Shown: one piece after another, positions 8,046 through 15,252 of the stretch
Layout of the letters: every line of letters begins with the position of its first letter
Numbering within the stretch: position 1 is the stretch's first letter
Source of the DNA: Nonomuraea dietziae
Lineage (GTDB): Bacteria > Actinomycetota > Actinomycetes > Streptosporangiales > Streptosporangiaceae
Assembly: GCF_014195505.1 (NCBI RefSeq)
Contig: NZ_JACIBV010000001.1
Location: forward strand, 8,060,001 to 8,124,000
Direction of reading: 5' to 3'
DNA length: 64,000 bases
Made by a program: the position numbers and the translations under genes
Notes under the pieces: generated by a model
Databases searched by the model: none
The model's input: the letters and a program-made list of their open reading frames with translations, nothing else
What the model was told of the DNA's origin: nothing

Positions 8046-8282
8046 TGTTCAGGGCACACCAGGAGATGTCCATGGACCCGCTTTGCGCGCTCGGTCGAAC
8101 TGGGCATGAGGTGTGTGCGGGTCTGCAGCGTTGAACACCGGGTCGCTGTGCCCGAGGTATTCGGCCACGGTCACGATGTCGACATCAGCGGCGAGCCAGG
8201 CCGACGCGGCGGCGTGGCGGAGCTTGTGGCATCCGTGCTCCTTCGATGGCGCAGCACCTCGGCCCTCACGCGTGCCGTCCAA
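8046..8282 (-). pseudogene. Tyrosine recombinase (integrase) C-terminal remnant
   Basis: Reading from 8282, one frame gives HKLRHAAASAWLA, then VTVAEYLGHSDPVF, the box II core of tyrosine recombinases. At about 8131 a single extra base shifts the frame; removing it restores VFTLQTRTHLMPSSTERAKR, the usual C-terminal tail. In that tail the catalytic Tyr position (normally TYTHLMPSS) is Arg (codon near 8118). Everything N-terminal to the HxLRH motif is missing. It is thus a dead fragment on three counts: truncation, frameshift and loss of the nucleophile. It marks a past integration event just downstream of glnA2. Confidence 0.75.
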
Positions 8283-8406
8283 AGTTATAGCCGCATCTTC
8301 TGAACATCAGTTCGAATCAACCCTTCCCGTGGCATCCCGTAAGGATTACGATCTTGCTTGCTGGTCGATCAGGCCGGCTTTCCATATTGGCGGACGGGGA
8401 AGATCG

Positions 8407-9444
8407 ATGATGAGACGCAGGCTGCTCACGCTGGCGATCGGCTTAGGGCTGGTGGGCGCCACCGCCGTCGCCGCGCCCGCTCAGGCCGCGGACGTGGTGT
8501 CGGCCCCGCTGACCTTCAGCACGGCGAACGCTCTCCAGGTGGCGACGTTCTGGCTGGCCGACGGGGGCGCCAACCTCAGGAGCGCCACGCCCTACGCCCC
8601 GCAGACGGAGGTCCACGGGGAACGCACATCCACCGACGTCGTCCCGCCCGGCAAGCCCGGCCTGGTCTCGCCGGTGCCTCCGGAGGCGGAGGGCGAACTG
8701 CCCCAGACCTCGGGCAAGGTGTTCTTCGTCGGCGCCGACGGTCAGCCTCACTGGTGTTCGGGCATCGCCGTCCAGTCGAACTTCCGCAACCTCGTCGCCA
8801 CGGCCGCGCACTGCGTGTACGACATGGAGGGCGCCCCTGCCACGGTTGACAAGTGGGCCTTCGTTCCCGGCTACTTCGAGGGCACAATCCCGTCCGGCCT
8901 GTACGTCGGGAAGCAGGCGTTCGTCCATTACGACTTCACCCAGTACAGGGACCACGACCGCGACTTCGCCTTCGTGAACGTCTACGCAGGCGTCGTCCCG
9001 TCCTCGTCGGGAGCGCTGACCACCAACGGAAGACTGGTCGACATCGTCGGCGGGCAGGGCCTCGCCTTCAACCAGACGAACACCCCAGCCGTCGACGTCT
9101 TCGGCTACCCCGCCGGCCCCCACCCCGACGGAACCCGGCCCTACACCGGTGAGACCCTCGAACGGTCCACCGGGCAGACCTTCGCCATGCGGCTCGCCTC
9201 GCCTCTCGCCGACCAGCTCATCGGTGTCGACTCCTCGTTCACCGGCGAAGGCTCCCTCGGCTCCTCCTGGCTGAGGAGCTACAGCGACGACCACCGCCTC
9301 GGCTACCTCAACGGCATCACGACCGGCGTCACCGACACCGACGGCGACGGCCGCTACGACACGGGAATCTCCCCGTACTTCGACAGCGGGCTGCACACGG
9401 TCTTCCGCGCCGCGGGCTCGTACGCGACCGGGCGCATCATCTGA
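8407..9444 (+). CDS. Exported trypsin-like (S1) protease homologue
   Basis: 345 residues; ATG 8407 has GGGGA six bases upstream (the next codon is also ATG). Signal peptide about 1-27, with cleavage after AQA. A pro-region is followed by an S1 fold: CSGIAVQS, ATAAHC with H135 (C117 and C136 probably paired), and DRDFAFV with D186. The expected nucleophile region reads TGEGSLGSSWL instead of the usual TGGSSGGPW; aligned from the Trp, the nucleophile position is Leu. Either the Ser is displaced or the protein is inactive. The C-terminus has DTDGDGRYD, a calcium-loop-like stretch. Monocistronic, so far as can be seen. Confidence 0.8.
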   Translation: MMRRRLLTLAIGLGLVGATAVAAPAQAADVVSAPLTFSTANALQVATFWLADGGANLRSATPYAPQTEVHGERTSTDVVPPGKPGLVSPVPPEAEGELPQTSGKVFFVGADGQPHWCSGIAVQSNFRNLVATAAHCVYDMEGAPATVDKWAFVPGYFEGTIPSGLYVGKQAFVHYDFTQYRDHDRDFAFVNVYAGVVPSSSGALTTNGRLVDIVGGQGLAFNQTNTPAVDVFGYPAGPHPDGTRPYTGETLERSTGQTFAMRLASPLADQLIGVDSSFTGEGSLGSSWLRSYSDDHRLGYLNGITTGVTDTDGDGRYDTGISPYFDSGLHTVFRAAGSYATGRII

Positions 9445-9565
9445 ACGGCTTGGCCGGCCTCCTCCGAGGGTTGGCCGGCGGCCGCCATCGCCATCATGAT
9501 CAGGTTTTCGGAGGGCAGATGCTCGGCTACGGACGCACGTCGATTTCGGTGGGGAGGAGTTGGTG

Positions 9566-10141
9566 ATGACACACGACCGGGTGGGCTCGATCCACCACCT
9601 CGCCACGGAGCCGGGTGCGCCTGTGGAGGACTACGCGTGGTTCGTCGAGGCGTGTGCGGAGGAGAGTGACGGATTCAGCGCCACGTTCGTGCGGGGCCTG
9701 TCCGCCGAGGAGGCTCTGCGTCGGCTCGGGGCGACTCCAGGGGATGTCTCCGGCGATTGGGGCATCGGAGCCTGGGCGGCCTCCGGAGGGACCGTTCTGG
9801 TCGACTACGGGTACGCCGAACTGCCGGAAGCGCTCTCCCGGGGCACCGAAGCGGCGACGGTGTTCGCCGCCTTCGGCGAGGAGGACTTCGTCTACACGGT
9901 CAACGGCGTGGTGGCCACCCGGTTCGAGCTCTACCTTCCCCACTGGCGGCAGGGCGGCGACCCCGACCGGCTCCTTGCTCACATGCGGGAACTGGGCATG
10001 CCTGAGGAGGAGGCTCCTGACTACTTCCAGATCCGGATCACGAGGGCGCTCGCCCTGGCGGAACGGGCTACCTCCGTCCACCTGTCGCCTGCCCACCACG
10101 CGGTTCCCGCCATCGTCGGATCTGTCGATCACCTGTACTGA
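9566..10141 (+). CDS. DUF6461-like protein
   Basis: 191 residues from ATG 9566 behind a strong GGGGAGGAG site. The pattern W-F-x-E-A-C, FVRGLSAEEALRRLGA, WGIGAWAASGGTVLVDYGY, then TVNGVVATRFELYLPHWRQG is that of the actinobacterial DUF6461 family, recalled without a search. No signal peptide or membrane segment. Function unknown; such proteins are often found near polymorphic-toxin immunity genes, and the next gene (minus strand) is a SUKH-family protein. Confidence 0.7.
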   Translation: MTHDRVGSIHHLATEPGAPVEDYAWFVEACAEESDGFSATFVRGLSAEEALRRLGATPGDVSGDWGIGAWAASGGTVLVDYGYAELPEALSRGTEAATVFAAFGEEDFVYTVNGVVATRFELYLPHWRQGGDPDRLLAHMRELGMPEEEAPDYFQIRITRALALAERATSVHLSPAHHAVPAIVGSVDHLY

Positions 10142-10238
10142 CCGGGGCTCTGTCAGCGGTCGCCGTGACTTACCGAGTCGCGGTTCACCGCTGTCCCGAG
10201 ATCCAGACATGCGCCGAACGCTGACGGACCTGGCCCGG

Positions 10239-10784
10239 TCACTCACTCTCGGACAGCCGCTGCCGAGCCATCTTCCACGGTCGCATCTCGTCGGCCTCGT
10301 CGGCGTCTTCCTCGTACCAGCCTGTTCCCGCAAGCCAGCGCTCCAGCCAGCCGGTCAGGGTCCCGGAGTCGACGTACCAGGCGCGGTGCCAGTCGCCCTC
10401 GATCCCGTTGGGTTCGAAGACCAGCACGGTGTCCTCGGTGCTCCTGCAGTCCACAGCGGCGTACATGCCGCAGCCCCAGTCCAGGATCGGCAGGACCTCC
10501 GCCGGCCAGTGGGGCTCACCACCCGACTCCGTCAACCGGCGTTCCTCGTGGTAGACGGTCACGGCGGTACGCCCCGCTCCCATGAGGGGCAAGAGCTGGT
10601 AGTCGGGGCCGAAGCCCCCGTTGGCCACTTCCCGGTAGAGCCGTACGAGCACGGAAGGGAGCCCGAACCCCAGCAGGCTCTCCGCTCGTGCCACCTCCTC
10701 CGCTGTCGCCGGGGGAGGCAGCCGGTCCTCGGTCGCAGCCGCCTTCGCCTGGACCTGTCGGAGCAGATCATCGATGTCTGTCAT
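10239..10784 (-). CDS. SMI1/KNR4 (SUKH) family protein
   Basis: 181 residues from ATG 10784 (AAAGGG upstream). Typical SUKH features are PPPATAEEVARAESLLGFGL, LPSVLVRLYREVANGGFGPDY and LPILDWGCGMYAAVDC. Bacterial SUKH proteins are commonly immunity proteins against nuclease-type toxins or are free-standing. No toxin gene is visible next to it; the upstream neighbour on the same strand is a serine hydrolase. The acidic tail after TGWYEEDADEADE may be lineage-specific. Confidence 0.8.
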   Translation of the reverse strand: MTDIDDLLRQVQAKAAATEDRLPPPATAEEVARAESLLGFGLPSVLVRLYREVANGGFGPDYQLLPLMGAGRTAVTVYHEERRLTESGGEPHWPAEVLPILDWGCGMYAAVDCRSTEDTVLVFEPNGIEGDWHRAWYVDSGTLTGWLERWLAGTGWYEEDADEADEMRPWKMARQRLSESE

Positions 10785-10891
10785 GGCGATGACCCTTTCG
10801 GAAGGACCACGTGGTGCGGACGGCATGCCGTACGGCGGCGGGCTGGGTGTGAAACCGGTCGCCGAGCGGTGAGCCCGGCGGCCGGCGGGGG

Positions 10892-12154
10892 TCAGAGGTA
10901 CTTGGGGTAGAGGTCGGTGGTCGGCCAGGACGTCACCGTGTCGTGGGCCTGCCACATCAACCGGTCGATCACGTCGAAGTCGGGGGAGCCCGACTCCTCG
11001 CGCCGGTTGAACTGCACGCACCAGCTCACCCCCGCGGCGTTCCTCACCAGCAGCGTGAAGGTGCCGGGCATCGAGCCCGTGTGCCAGGTGTTGAGCCCGC
11101 TGCCCCACGTGCGCACGTACCAGCCGCAGCCGTACCACCAGCCGTCGCCGCTGACGCCGATCTCCGGCTTGGCGAAGGCGCGGGAGAGGGAGGTGGCGTT
11201 GAGCACGGGCCCCGCCGCGTCGAAGACGCTGCCCCACTTGACCATGTCCACGGCGGAGGCGATCCAGCCGCCGTTGGCGTCCTGGTTGGGCATGTTGAAC
11301 CCGCCGTACGGGTACGGCACGACCTTGCCCGAGTCGTCCACCACGCTCTTGTTGGTGTACGCGGAGCTGTAGCCGACCTCGCTCGGCGACATCTCCGAGC
11401 GCAGGCTCTCGCCGAGGCTCATCCTCGAGATTCCCAGCGGCGCCAGCAGCTTGGACTGGACGTACGACTCGTAGCTCTGCCCTGAGACCTTCTCGATGAT
11501 CCGGCCCAGCAGCATGTACCCGTAGTTGCTGTAGGCCATCTTGCTGCCGGGGTCGAAGTCGAGCGGCTTGGCGGTGACGTACCTGACGATGTCGGCGTGG
11601 CTGATCGGCAGCGGGGTGTCGAGGGAGGCGGAGATCGTCGCGTCGAGCCAGAGCGGGTCCTTGCTGACGTTCCTGTCCCAGCCGCCCGTGTGCTGCATCA
11701 GCCGCCAGAGCGTGACCTTCTCGAGGCGGGGGTCGGCGGCGGCCGACAGGCCGAGGAGTGTCGTGACGGGGGAGGCGAGGCTGACCTTGCCGTCCTGGGC
11801 CAGGCGCAGGATCGCCGCGGAGGTGATGCTCTTGCTCAGGCTGGCGATGCGGAACAGCGAGGTCGGCTGCACGCGGGCGAGGCGGACCATCGGGTTGGTG
11901 GAGTTCGGCCGGTAGGTCCCGTAGCCGCGGGCGGCCAGCAGCTTGCCCTTCCTGGCCACCGCCAGCTGGCCGCAGGTGATGTTCCGCTCGGTCATGTACT
12001 TCTGCAGGGTCTTGTCGAAGGCGGCCAGCTGCGCCGGCACGGTCCCGCTGGGCAGCAGGTCGGCCTCGGCCCTGCCCGGCTGCAGACCCAGCGTCAGCGC
12101 GGGTACGGCGGCGGCGCCCGCCTTCAGCAGGTTCCGACGGCTCAGCACAGTCAC
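10892..12154 (-). CDS. Exported serine hydrolase, class C beta-lactamase/DD-peptidase fold
   Basis: 420 residues from GTG 12154 (GGGGGT site upstream; an in-frame ATG further upstream is less likely). The N-terminus is a Tat signal, SRRNLLKAGAAA. Active-site motifs: SLSK (about 105-108), YSN (about 208-210) and HTG (about 358-360, HTGSMPG). Members hydrolyse beta-lactams, esters or D-amino-acid peptides; the particular substrate is not evident. The promoter region upstream contains short perfect palindromes. Confidence 0.88.
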   Translation of the reverse strand: MTVLSRRNLLKAGAAAVPALTLGLQPGRAEADLLPSGTVPAQLAAFDKTLQKYMTERNITCGQLAVARKGKLLAARGYGTYRPNSTNPMVRLARVQPTSLFRIASLSKSITSAAILRLAQDGKVSLASPVTTLLGLSAAADPRLEKVTLWRLMQHTGGWDRNVSKDPLWLDATISASLDTPLPISHADIVRYVTAKPLDFDPGSKMAYSNYGYMLLGRIIEKVSGQSYESYVQSKLLAPLGISRMSLGESLRSEMSPSEVGYSSAYTNKSVVDDSGKVVPYPYGGFNMPNQDANGGWIASAVDMVKWGSVFDAAGPVLNATSLSRAFAKPEIGVSGDGWWYGCGWYVRTWGSGLNTWHTGSMPGTFTLLVRNAAGVSWCVQFNRREESGSPDFDVIDRLMWQAHDTVTSWPTTDLYPKYL

Positions 12155-12200
12155 TTCTGACCCCCACATCACATCCGTGTCAGGAAGTCAGCATCCTAGA

Positions 12201-12226
12201 GGACATGTCCGAACATCAGGTGATGT
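12201..12226. promoter_or_regulatory. Pair of palindromes between divergent genes
   Basis: GGACATGTCC (perfect, 12201-12210) is followed two bases later by ACATCA-GG-TGATGT (perfect arms, 12213-12226). Both sit in the 250-base gap between the serine hydrolase (minus) and the hotdog protein (plus). They are candidate binding sites; the regulator is unknown. Confidence 0.35.
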
Positions 12227-12406
12227 GCGGTCAACCTGACATGCGACGCGAGGAAGAGTGACAAGGATCACTGTCGCGCGCGGGAAGCCCTGCGGGCGCG
12301 AGGATGTTGGCCGGTCATGACCGCCCCTGGTTCGCTTGACAAAGCGGCGCTCAGCTAAAATCGGCCCGCTTGAAACGATATTTCCGGACATATAGGAGGG
12401 TGTGGC

Positions 12407-13123
12407 ATGACGACGGCTGCCCTGCAGACCGTGCTGACCGTTCCCCGGCGCTTCCGCGGACCCGAGGGGATGGCCAACGGCGGCTGGATCTCCGGCACCG
12501 TGGCCGACGCGCTGAACGGTCTCGAATCGGCCGTCGAGGTCACCCTCCATGCTCCCACCCCGCTGGAGACCGAACTCACGCTCGAGCATGTCGCCAACTC
12601 CGCGACCCTCTCCCACGAGGGCACGCTGCTGGTCGAGGCCATCCCCGTCGCCGAGCACCTGAGCGGCCCCGGCTTCGTGCCGTTCAACGAGGCCGCCCGC
12701 GCCGAGGCCGGCTTCCCCGGCTGGCGGGGCCACGCCTTCCCCGAGTGCTTCGCGTGCGGACTGCGCGAGCCGGGTGACGGCCTGCGCGTCTTCCCCGGCC
12801 CCGTCGAGGGCGCCGACGTCGTCGCCGCGGGCTGGCGCGTGCCGTTCACGGTGGCCGACGCCGACGGCGTCGTGCCCGCCTCCGTCGTCGGCGCGGTGCT
12901 CGACTGCGTCACCGGATGGGCGCACTTCCAGCCCGGTGAGTCCGCTCTCCTCGGCCGCCTGACCCTCCAGGTCAACCGCCGCGTCTACCCCGGCGGCACG
13001 TACTCCGTCGTGGCCAAGGCCACCGGGCGCGAGGGCCGCAAGCTTTTCGGCGAGAGCGCCATCTACGAGGTCGACGGGACGATGGTGGCCGCGGCCAAGG
13101 CGACCTGGATCGCTCCGCGTTAG
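12407..13123 (+). CDS. Hotdog-fold thioesterase-like protein
   Basis: 238 residues; ATG 12407 follows an AGGAGGG site at optimal spacing. PEGMANGGWISGTVADAL near the N-terminus and CFACGLREPGDGLRVFPGPV in the middle, followed by GAVLDCVTGWAHF and LGRLTLQVNRRVYPG, are typical of tandem-hotdog proteins related to acyl-CoA thioesterases. The substrate is unknown. Upstream is a weak promoter candidate, TTGACA (12336-12341) and TAAAAT (12356-12361), with a short 14-base spacer. Convergent with an alpha/beta hydrolase. Confidence 0.65.
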   Translation: MTTAALQTVLTVPRRFRGPEGMANGGWISGTVADALNGLESAVEVTLHAPTPLETELTLEHVANSATLSHEGTLLVEAIPVAEHLSGPGFVPFNEAARAEAGFPGWRGHAFPECFACGLREPGDGLRVFPGPVEGADVVAAGWRVPFTVADADGVVPASVVGAVLDCVTGWAHFQPGESALLGRLTLQVNRRVYPGGTYSVVAKATGREGRKLFGESAIYEVDGTMVAAAKATWIAPR

Positions 13124-13128
13124 GCGGC

Positions 13129-13160
13129 GCGGGCCGTCTCTAGCTCGTGAGACGGCCCGC
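13129..13160. terminator. Hairpin between convergent genes
   Basis: Perfect 12-bp stem GCGGGCCGTCTC / GAGACGGCCCGC with an 8-base loop. The stop codon of the alpha/beta hydrolase lies across one arm and the loop, so its last codons form the other arm. No T tract on either side. Confidence 0.6.
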
Positions 13161-13988
13161 CACCAGCGACGCGCACCGGTCGTCGAACATGATCGTGTAG
13201 TGGTTGCAGTCGGGCACCACCTCGTCGCGAAGCAGCGCGACCCTGGAGGTCCACGCCTTGGCCAGTTCGTCGGGCAGCATGCCGACGCTCTGGTCGAGCA
13301 GCCCGCGAGGGGCCCTCAGCAGTTCGATGGGCGCCTCGACGGCGGCGAGCGCGGCGCCGATCGGCTCGCCGTTGAGCCGCATCCACCTGCCGTCCTCGCG
13401 GACGGCCTCGCCCACGGCCCGTGAGCGCAGCGCTCCCGGGGCCCCGAACAGGTCGTACCTGACGTACTCCTCCGCCTCGGGGGTCCAGTTCCCCGCGAAG
13501 GCGGGATGCGCCTGGAAGAAGGCGACGTAGTCGTCGGCCGTGGCGAAGGTCTGGCTCAGCCTGGCGATCGCGGGGCCGAGTGTCGCCTCGATCTCCGCGT
13601 CCACGTCGGCGCCCGGCGCCAGTGGGGGGAGCGGCAGCCCGCCGTCCACCAGCACCACCTTCCCGAAGCGCCGCCGCGCGCCGGCGAGCACGGCGACGTA
13701 CGCGCCCATCGAATGGCCTGCCAGCACCGAGTCGGAGCCCGCCCCGACGTGCTCGGCCACGCGCAGCACGTCCTCGGCGTGTGTGGCCAGGCCGTAGGGG
13801 CCAGGCAGGTCGCGACTGTGGCCGCGCCCCCTGAGATCCATCGCCACCAGCGACCACCCCTGCGGCAGCCGTCGCGCCACCGCGTTCCACGCCATGAGCG
13901 AGGCGGTGATGCCGTGCACCGCGACGATCCGCCTCGGGCCGGATCCGAAGGTGGCGATGCGCAGGCCGTCGACGTCGTCGAGCTTCAT
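13140..13988 (-). CDS. Alpha/beta hydrolase
   Basis: 282 residues from ATG 13988 (GTG 13994 is also possible). Oxyanion strand VAVHGITAS, nucleophile elbow LAGHSMGAY, and catalytic His in VPDCNHYTIMF near the C-terminus; the acid is probably the Asp of LLRDEVVPD or an upstream residue. No signal peptide. General esterase/lipase family member without a recognisable substrate. Divergent from the glutamine amidotransferase gene. Confidence 0.82.
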   Translation of the reverse strand: MKLDDVDGLRIATFGSGPRRIVAVHGITASLMAWNAVARRLPQGWSLVAMDLRGRGHSRDLPGPYGLATHAEDVLRVAEHVGAGSDSVLAGHSMGAYVAVLAGARRRFGKVVLVDGGLPLPPLAPGADVDAEIEATLGPAIARLSQTFATADDYVAFFQAHPAFAGNWTPEAEEYVRYDLFGAPGALRSRAVGEAVREDGRWMRLNGEPIGAALAAVEAPIELLRAPRGLLDQSVGMLPDELAKAWTSRVALLRDEVVPDCNHYTIMFDDRCASLVAGRLTS

Positions 13989-14040
13989 GGGCACACCCTA
14001 GTCGGCGGCAGATCCGGGACATCGCCCTCGAGGCCGGATA

Positions 14041-14736
14041 ATGGCGCGTATGCGCATCACCGTGATCGAGCACGAGGCCGGAGCCGGTCTGGGCTTCTTC
14101 GAGGACTGGCTCGGCGTGCCCTGCGAGGTCGTCAGGCCGTACCTGGGCGAGAGCGTGCCCGCGCACGCGCCCGACGGGCTGATCGTCCTGGGCGGCGAGG
14201 CCTCGGCATGGGACGACGAGGGCTGCCCCTGGCTGCCCGCCACCCGTGACCTGCTGCGGACCAGCGTCACGAACGGCACGCCCACGCTCGGGATCTGCCT
14301 GGGCGCCCAGCTCATGACCCTGGCCTGCGGTGGCGCGGTGGAGCGCGGCGGCGAAGGGCTCGAGGTCGGCGCCCGCGAGGTCGTGGCGCTGCCCGAGGCG
14401 GCGGCCGACCCGCTGTTCGGCGCGCTCGGCAGGGCGCTGGCCGTGCAGTACCACCAGGACGCCATGACCGCCCTGCCCGAGGGCGCCGTACGGCTGGCCG
14501 CCGGCGAGCAGTACCCCAACCAGGCCTACCGCCTCGGCGAGCGGGCGTGGGCCGTGCAGTTCCACCCCGAGGCCACGCCGGAGATCTTCGCCGGCTGGGG
14601 CGCGGACGAGGGGCTCGTCGTCGAGGTGAAGCGGGCCGAGGAGGACCTGGTCGAGGCGTGGAGGCCGATGGCCGAGGCGTTCGGCAGGCAGGTCGCGGAC
14701 CAGGCGGTCAGAAGTGGCGGTCACGCGGCTTCGTGA
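14041..14736 (+). CDS. Class I glutamine amidotransferase-like protein
   Basis: 231 residues from ATG 14041 (GAGG seven bases upstream; ATG 14050 is an alternative). Catalytic triad of the GATase1 fold: Cys in LGICLGAQL, and His-Glu in VQFHPEATPE. GLIVLGGEASAWDDEGCPWL is the common N-terminal block of stand-alone GMP-synthase-like amidotransferases. The acceptor substrate is unknown. Its end overlaps the convergent HXXEE gene by 29 bases. Confidence 0.85.
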   Translation: MARMRITVIEHEAGAGLGFFEDWLGVPCEVVRPYLGESVPAHAPDGLIVLGGEASAWDDEGCPWLPATRDLLRTSVTNGTPTLGICLGAQLMTLACGGAVERGGEGLEVGAREVVALPEAAADPLFGALGRALAVQYHQDAMTALPEGAVRLAAGEQYPNQAYRLGERAWAVQFHPEATPEIFAGWGADEGLVVEVKRAEEDLVEAWRPMAEAFGRQVADQAVRSGGHAAS

Positions 14737-15178
14737 GCACGTGGGCGGCGGCGTGGACGCCGCCCAGCGCGAGGGGGAGCAGCAGCCAGCTCCACGCGGG
14801 CAGCCGCCTGTCCTCCAGCCTCCGCCAGGCCCACACCGAGTAGGGGATCACCACGAGCGGCGCGGTGACGGCGCCCGGCGTGTAGCCGCGCATGGCCGCG
14901 GCCTGGGCCAGGTGGATCACCCCGTGCACGCCGAAGGAGGCCACCGCCGCCCGGTAGAGCGCGCTCTTCGGGCCGCTCGCGGCGGCGGAGGCCACCAGCG
15001 CGCCCATGAGGCCGATGGCGACGGTCACGTGCCGCTGGTCGAGCTCCCAAACGCCCTCGGGGATCCAGGGAAAGCGTTCGGTGAGCTCCGCCCTGTGCTC
15101 ACGCGCCCAGCTCGCCATCGTGGCCAGCTCCTCGGCGTCGTGCAGTGTCCACGCGGCCAGCAAACCCCAGGCAGCCAT
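14708..15178 (-). CDS. HXXEE-family integral membrane protein
   Basis: 156 residues from ATG 15178 with AAGGGAGAG upstream. The name-giving motif is visible as HDAEE (about 13-17). Further His residues are in HRAEL, DQRHVTVAIG, GVHGVIHLAQA and GVHAAAHV. Four or five hydrophobic stretches make it an integral membrane protein. Function unknown. Its promoter carries an 18-bp perfect palindrome, so it is probably under tight repression by a TetR-type protein encoded elsewhere. Confidence 0.75.
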   Translation of the reverse strand: MAAWGLLAAWTLHDAEELATMASWAREHRAELTERFPWIPEGVWELDQRHVTVAIGLMGALVASAAASGPKSALYRAAVASFGVHGVIHLAQAAAMRGYTPGAVTAPLVVIPYSVWAWRRLEDRRLPAWSWLLLPLALGGVHAAAHVLTKPRDRHF

Positions 15179-15197
15179 GATCTCTCCCTTCTGAATA

Positions 15198-15229
15198 CAA
15201 CGCAACGTTGCGTTGCATTCCTCACTATA
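15198..15229 (-). promoter_or_regulatory. Promoter -10 and 18-bp palindromic operator for the HXXEE gene
   Basis: Perfect palindrome CAACGCAACGTTGCGTTG at 15198-15215. On the minus strand a TATAGT -10 box (15224-15229) lies just upstream of it, so the operator covers the start of transcription. The palindrome starts 20 bases before the ATG. The glnE start is 24 bases from the -10 box on the other strand. Confidence 0.65.
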
Positions 15230-15252
15230 CGCCGACCTGAGAGGATGGGGGC

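Noticed and set aside
6475..8073. 532-codon minus-strand open frame across glnA2
   Set aside because: Antisense shadow of a clear glutamine synthetase; no start context and low-complexity composition.
13120..14724. 534-codon minus-strand frame joining the hydrolase region and the amidotransferase region
   Set aside because: Runs through real genes in other frames; composition is Arg/Gly-rich noise.
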